From assembly GCA_013140395.1 (NCBI GenBank), contig JABFSY010000103.1, positions 1 to 14,125 of the forward strand: 14,125 nt of DNA, read 5' to 3'. Shown piece by piece: positions 14,008 to 14,125 of the stretch. A model generated the notes under the pieces. That model saw nothing but the letters and a program-made list of their open reading frames with translations, was not told the origin of the DNA and ran no database searches. Position 1 is the first letter of the stretch, and each line of letters starts with the position of its first letter. The position numbers and the translations under genes are program-made. The stretch comes from Cyclobacteriaceae bacterium. GTDB lineage: Bacteria; Bacteroidota; Bacteroidia; Cytophagales; Cyclobacteriaceae.

Positions 14008-14125
14008 TTAGATCGCTTGGATATGGGAAATAGACTGATCTTGATTTATAGCTAACTCGTCTTGAGCTGAAGCAGCGTTTGCTGTCTGCGAAAAATCCAG
14101 GGAGGCGTGGGTTCGGTTTCTTTCC
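14008..14125 (-). CDS. Possible C-terminal end of a gene running off the window
   Basis: On the minus strand the last 118 bases are open for 38 codons and end in TAA (14008-14010). The residues, including FSQTANAASAQDELAINQDQ, have a normal soluble-protein composition, unlike the other frames, and end SISHIQAI. I recognise no family, and 38 residues are too few to be sure that the frame is coding. Confidence 0.3.
   Translation of the reverse strand, partial: ERNRTHASLDFSQTANAASAQDELAINQDQSISHIQAI

Overview
The window comes from a member of the Bacteroidota, most likely a Cytophagales-type bacterium (inference). Three things point there: a glucoamylase-family protein next to a BglX-type lipoprotein, a CarboxypepD_reg-type exported protein, and candidate promoters of the Bacteroidota form (TTTG or TTG, about 20-21 bp, then TAnnTTTG) with no clear Shine-Dalgarno sequences. 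No RNA genes, CRISPR arrays or insertion sequences were seen.

Left part (1-3074, + strand): the C-terminal part of an exported glucoamylase-family hydrolase is followed 22 bp later by a GH3 beta-glucosidase lipoprotein (bglX). Together they suggest a glucan or oligosaccharide degradation operon. The first ~120 bases do not belong to the glucoamylase. In another frame they read as a piece of a DUF3604-type protein, and the two coding frames meet at about 110-130. This looks like a chimeric or recombinant junction.

Middle (3152-6023, - strand): deoC (TTG start) and a GapN-like aldehyde dehydrogenase form a likely two-gene operon. The dehydrogenase has the catalytic Cys but a Gly where the general-base Glu is expected. 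A small exported basic protein of unknown function follows.

Right part (6068-13956): this appears to be a regulated peptide-export locus. It has a LuxR/NarL-type histidine kinase (+) and a NarL/FixJ response regulator (-) that overlap tail to tail. There are three short double-glycine-leader peptide genes, two of them too short for routine gene calling, and a CarboxypepD_reg exported protein. An HlyD-type adaptor, a C39-peptidase ABC exporter (PCAT) and a CPBP membrane protease complete it. No outer-membrane channel and no peptide-modifying enzyme is present in the window.

The strongest non-gene signal is a 117-bp module present twice without gaps, upstream of peptide 1 (7605-7721) and peptide 3 (12961-13077). 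By hand alignment the copies are identical at 97 of 117 positions, and 12 of the 20 differences lie in the spacer between a -33-like and a -7-like box. Each copy carries two 18-bp dyads (TACCTGAT-N2-ATCAGGTA type) 25 bp apart, a promoter with 21-bp spacing, and a conserved early transcribed region. The proposed model is that the kinase senses a signal, the regulator binds the paired dyads and switches on the peptide genes, PCAT cleaves the leaders after GG and exports the cores with HlyD, and the CPBP protein gives immunity or further processing. That model is inference from layout and motifs.
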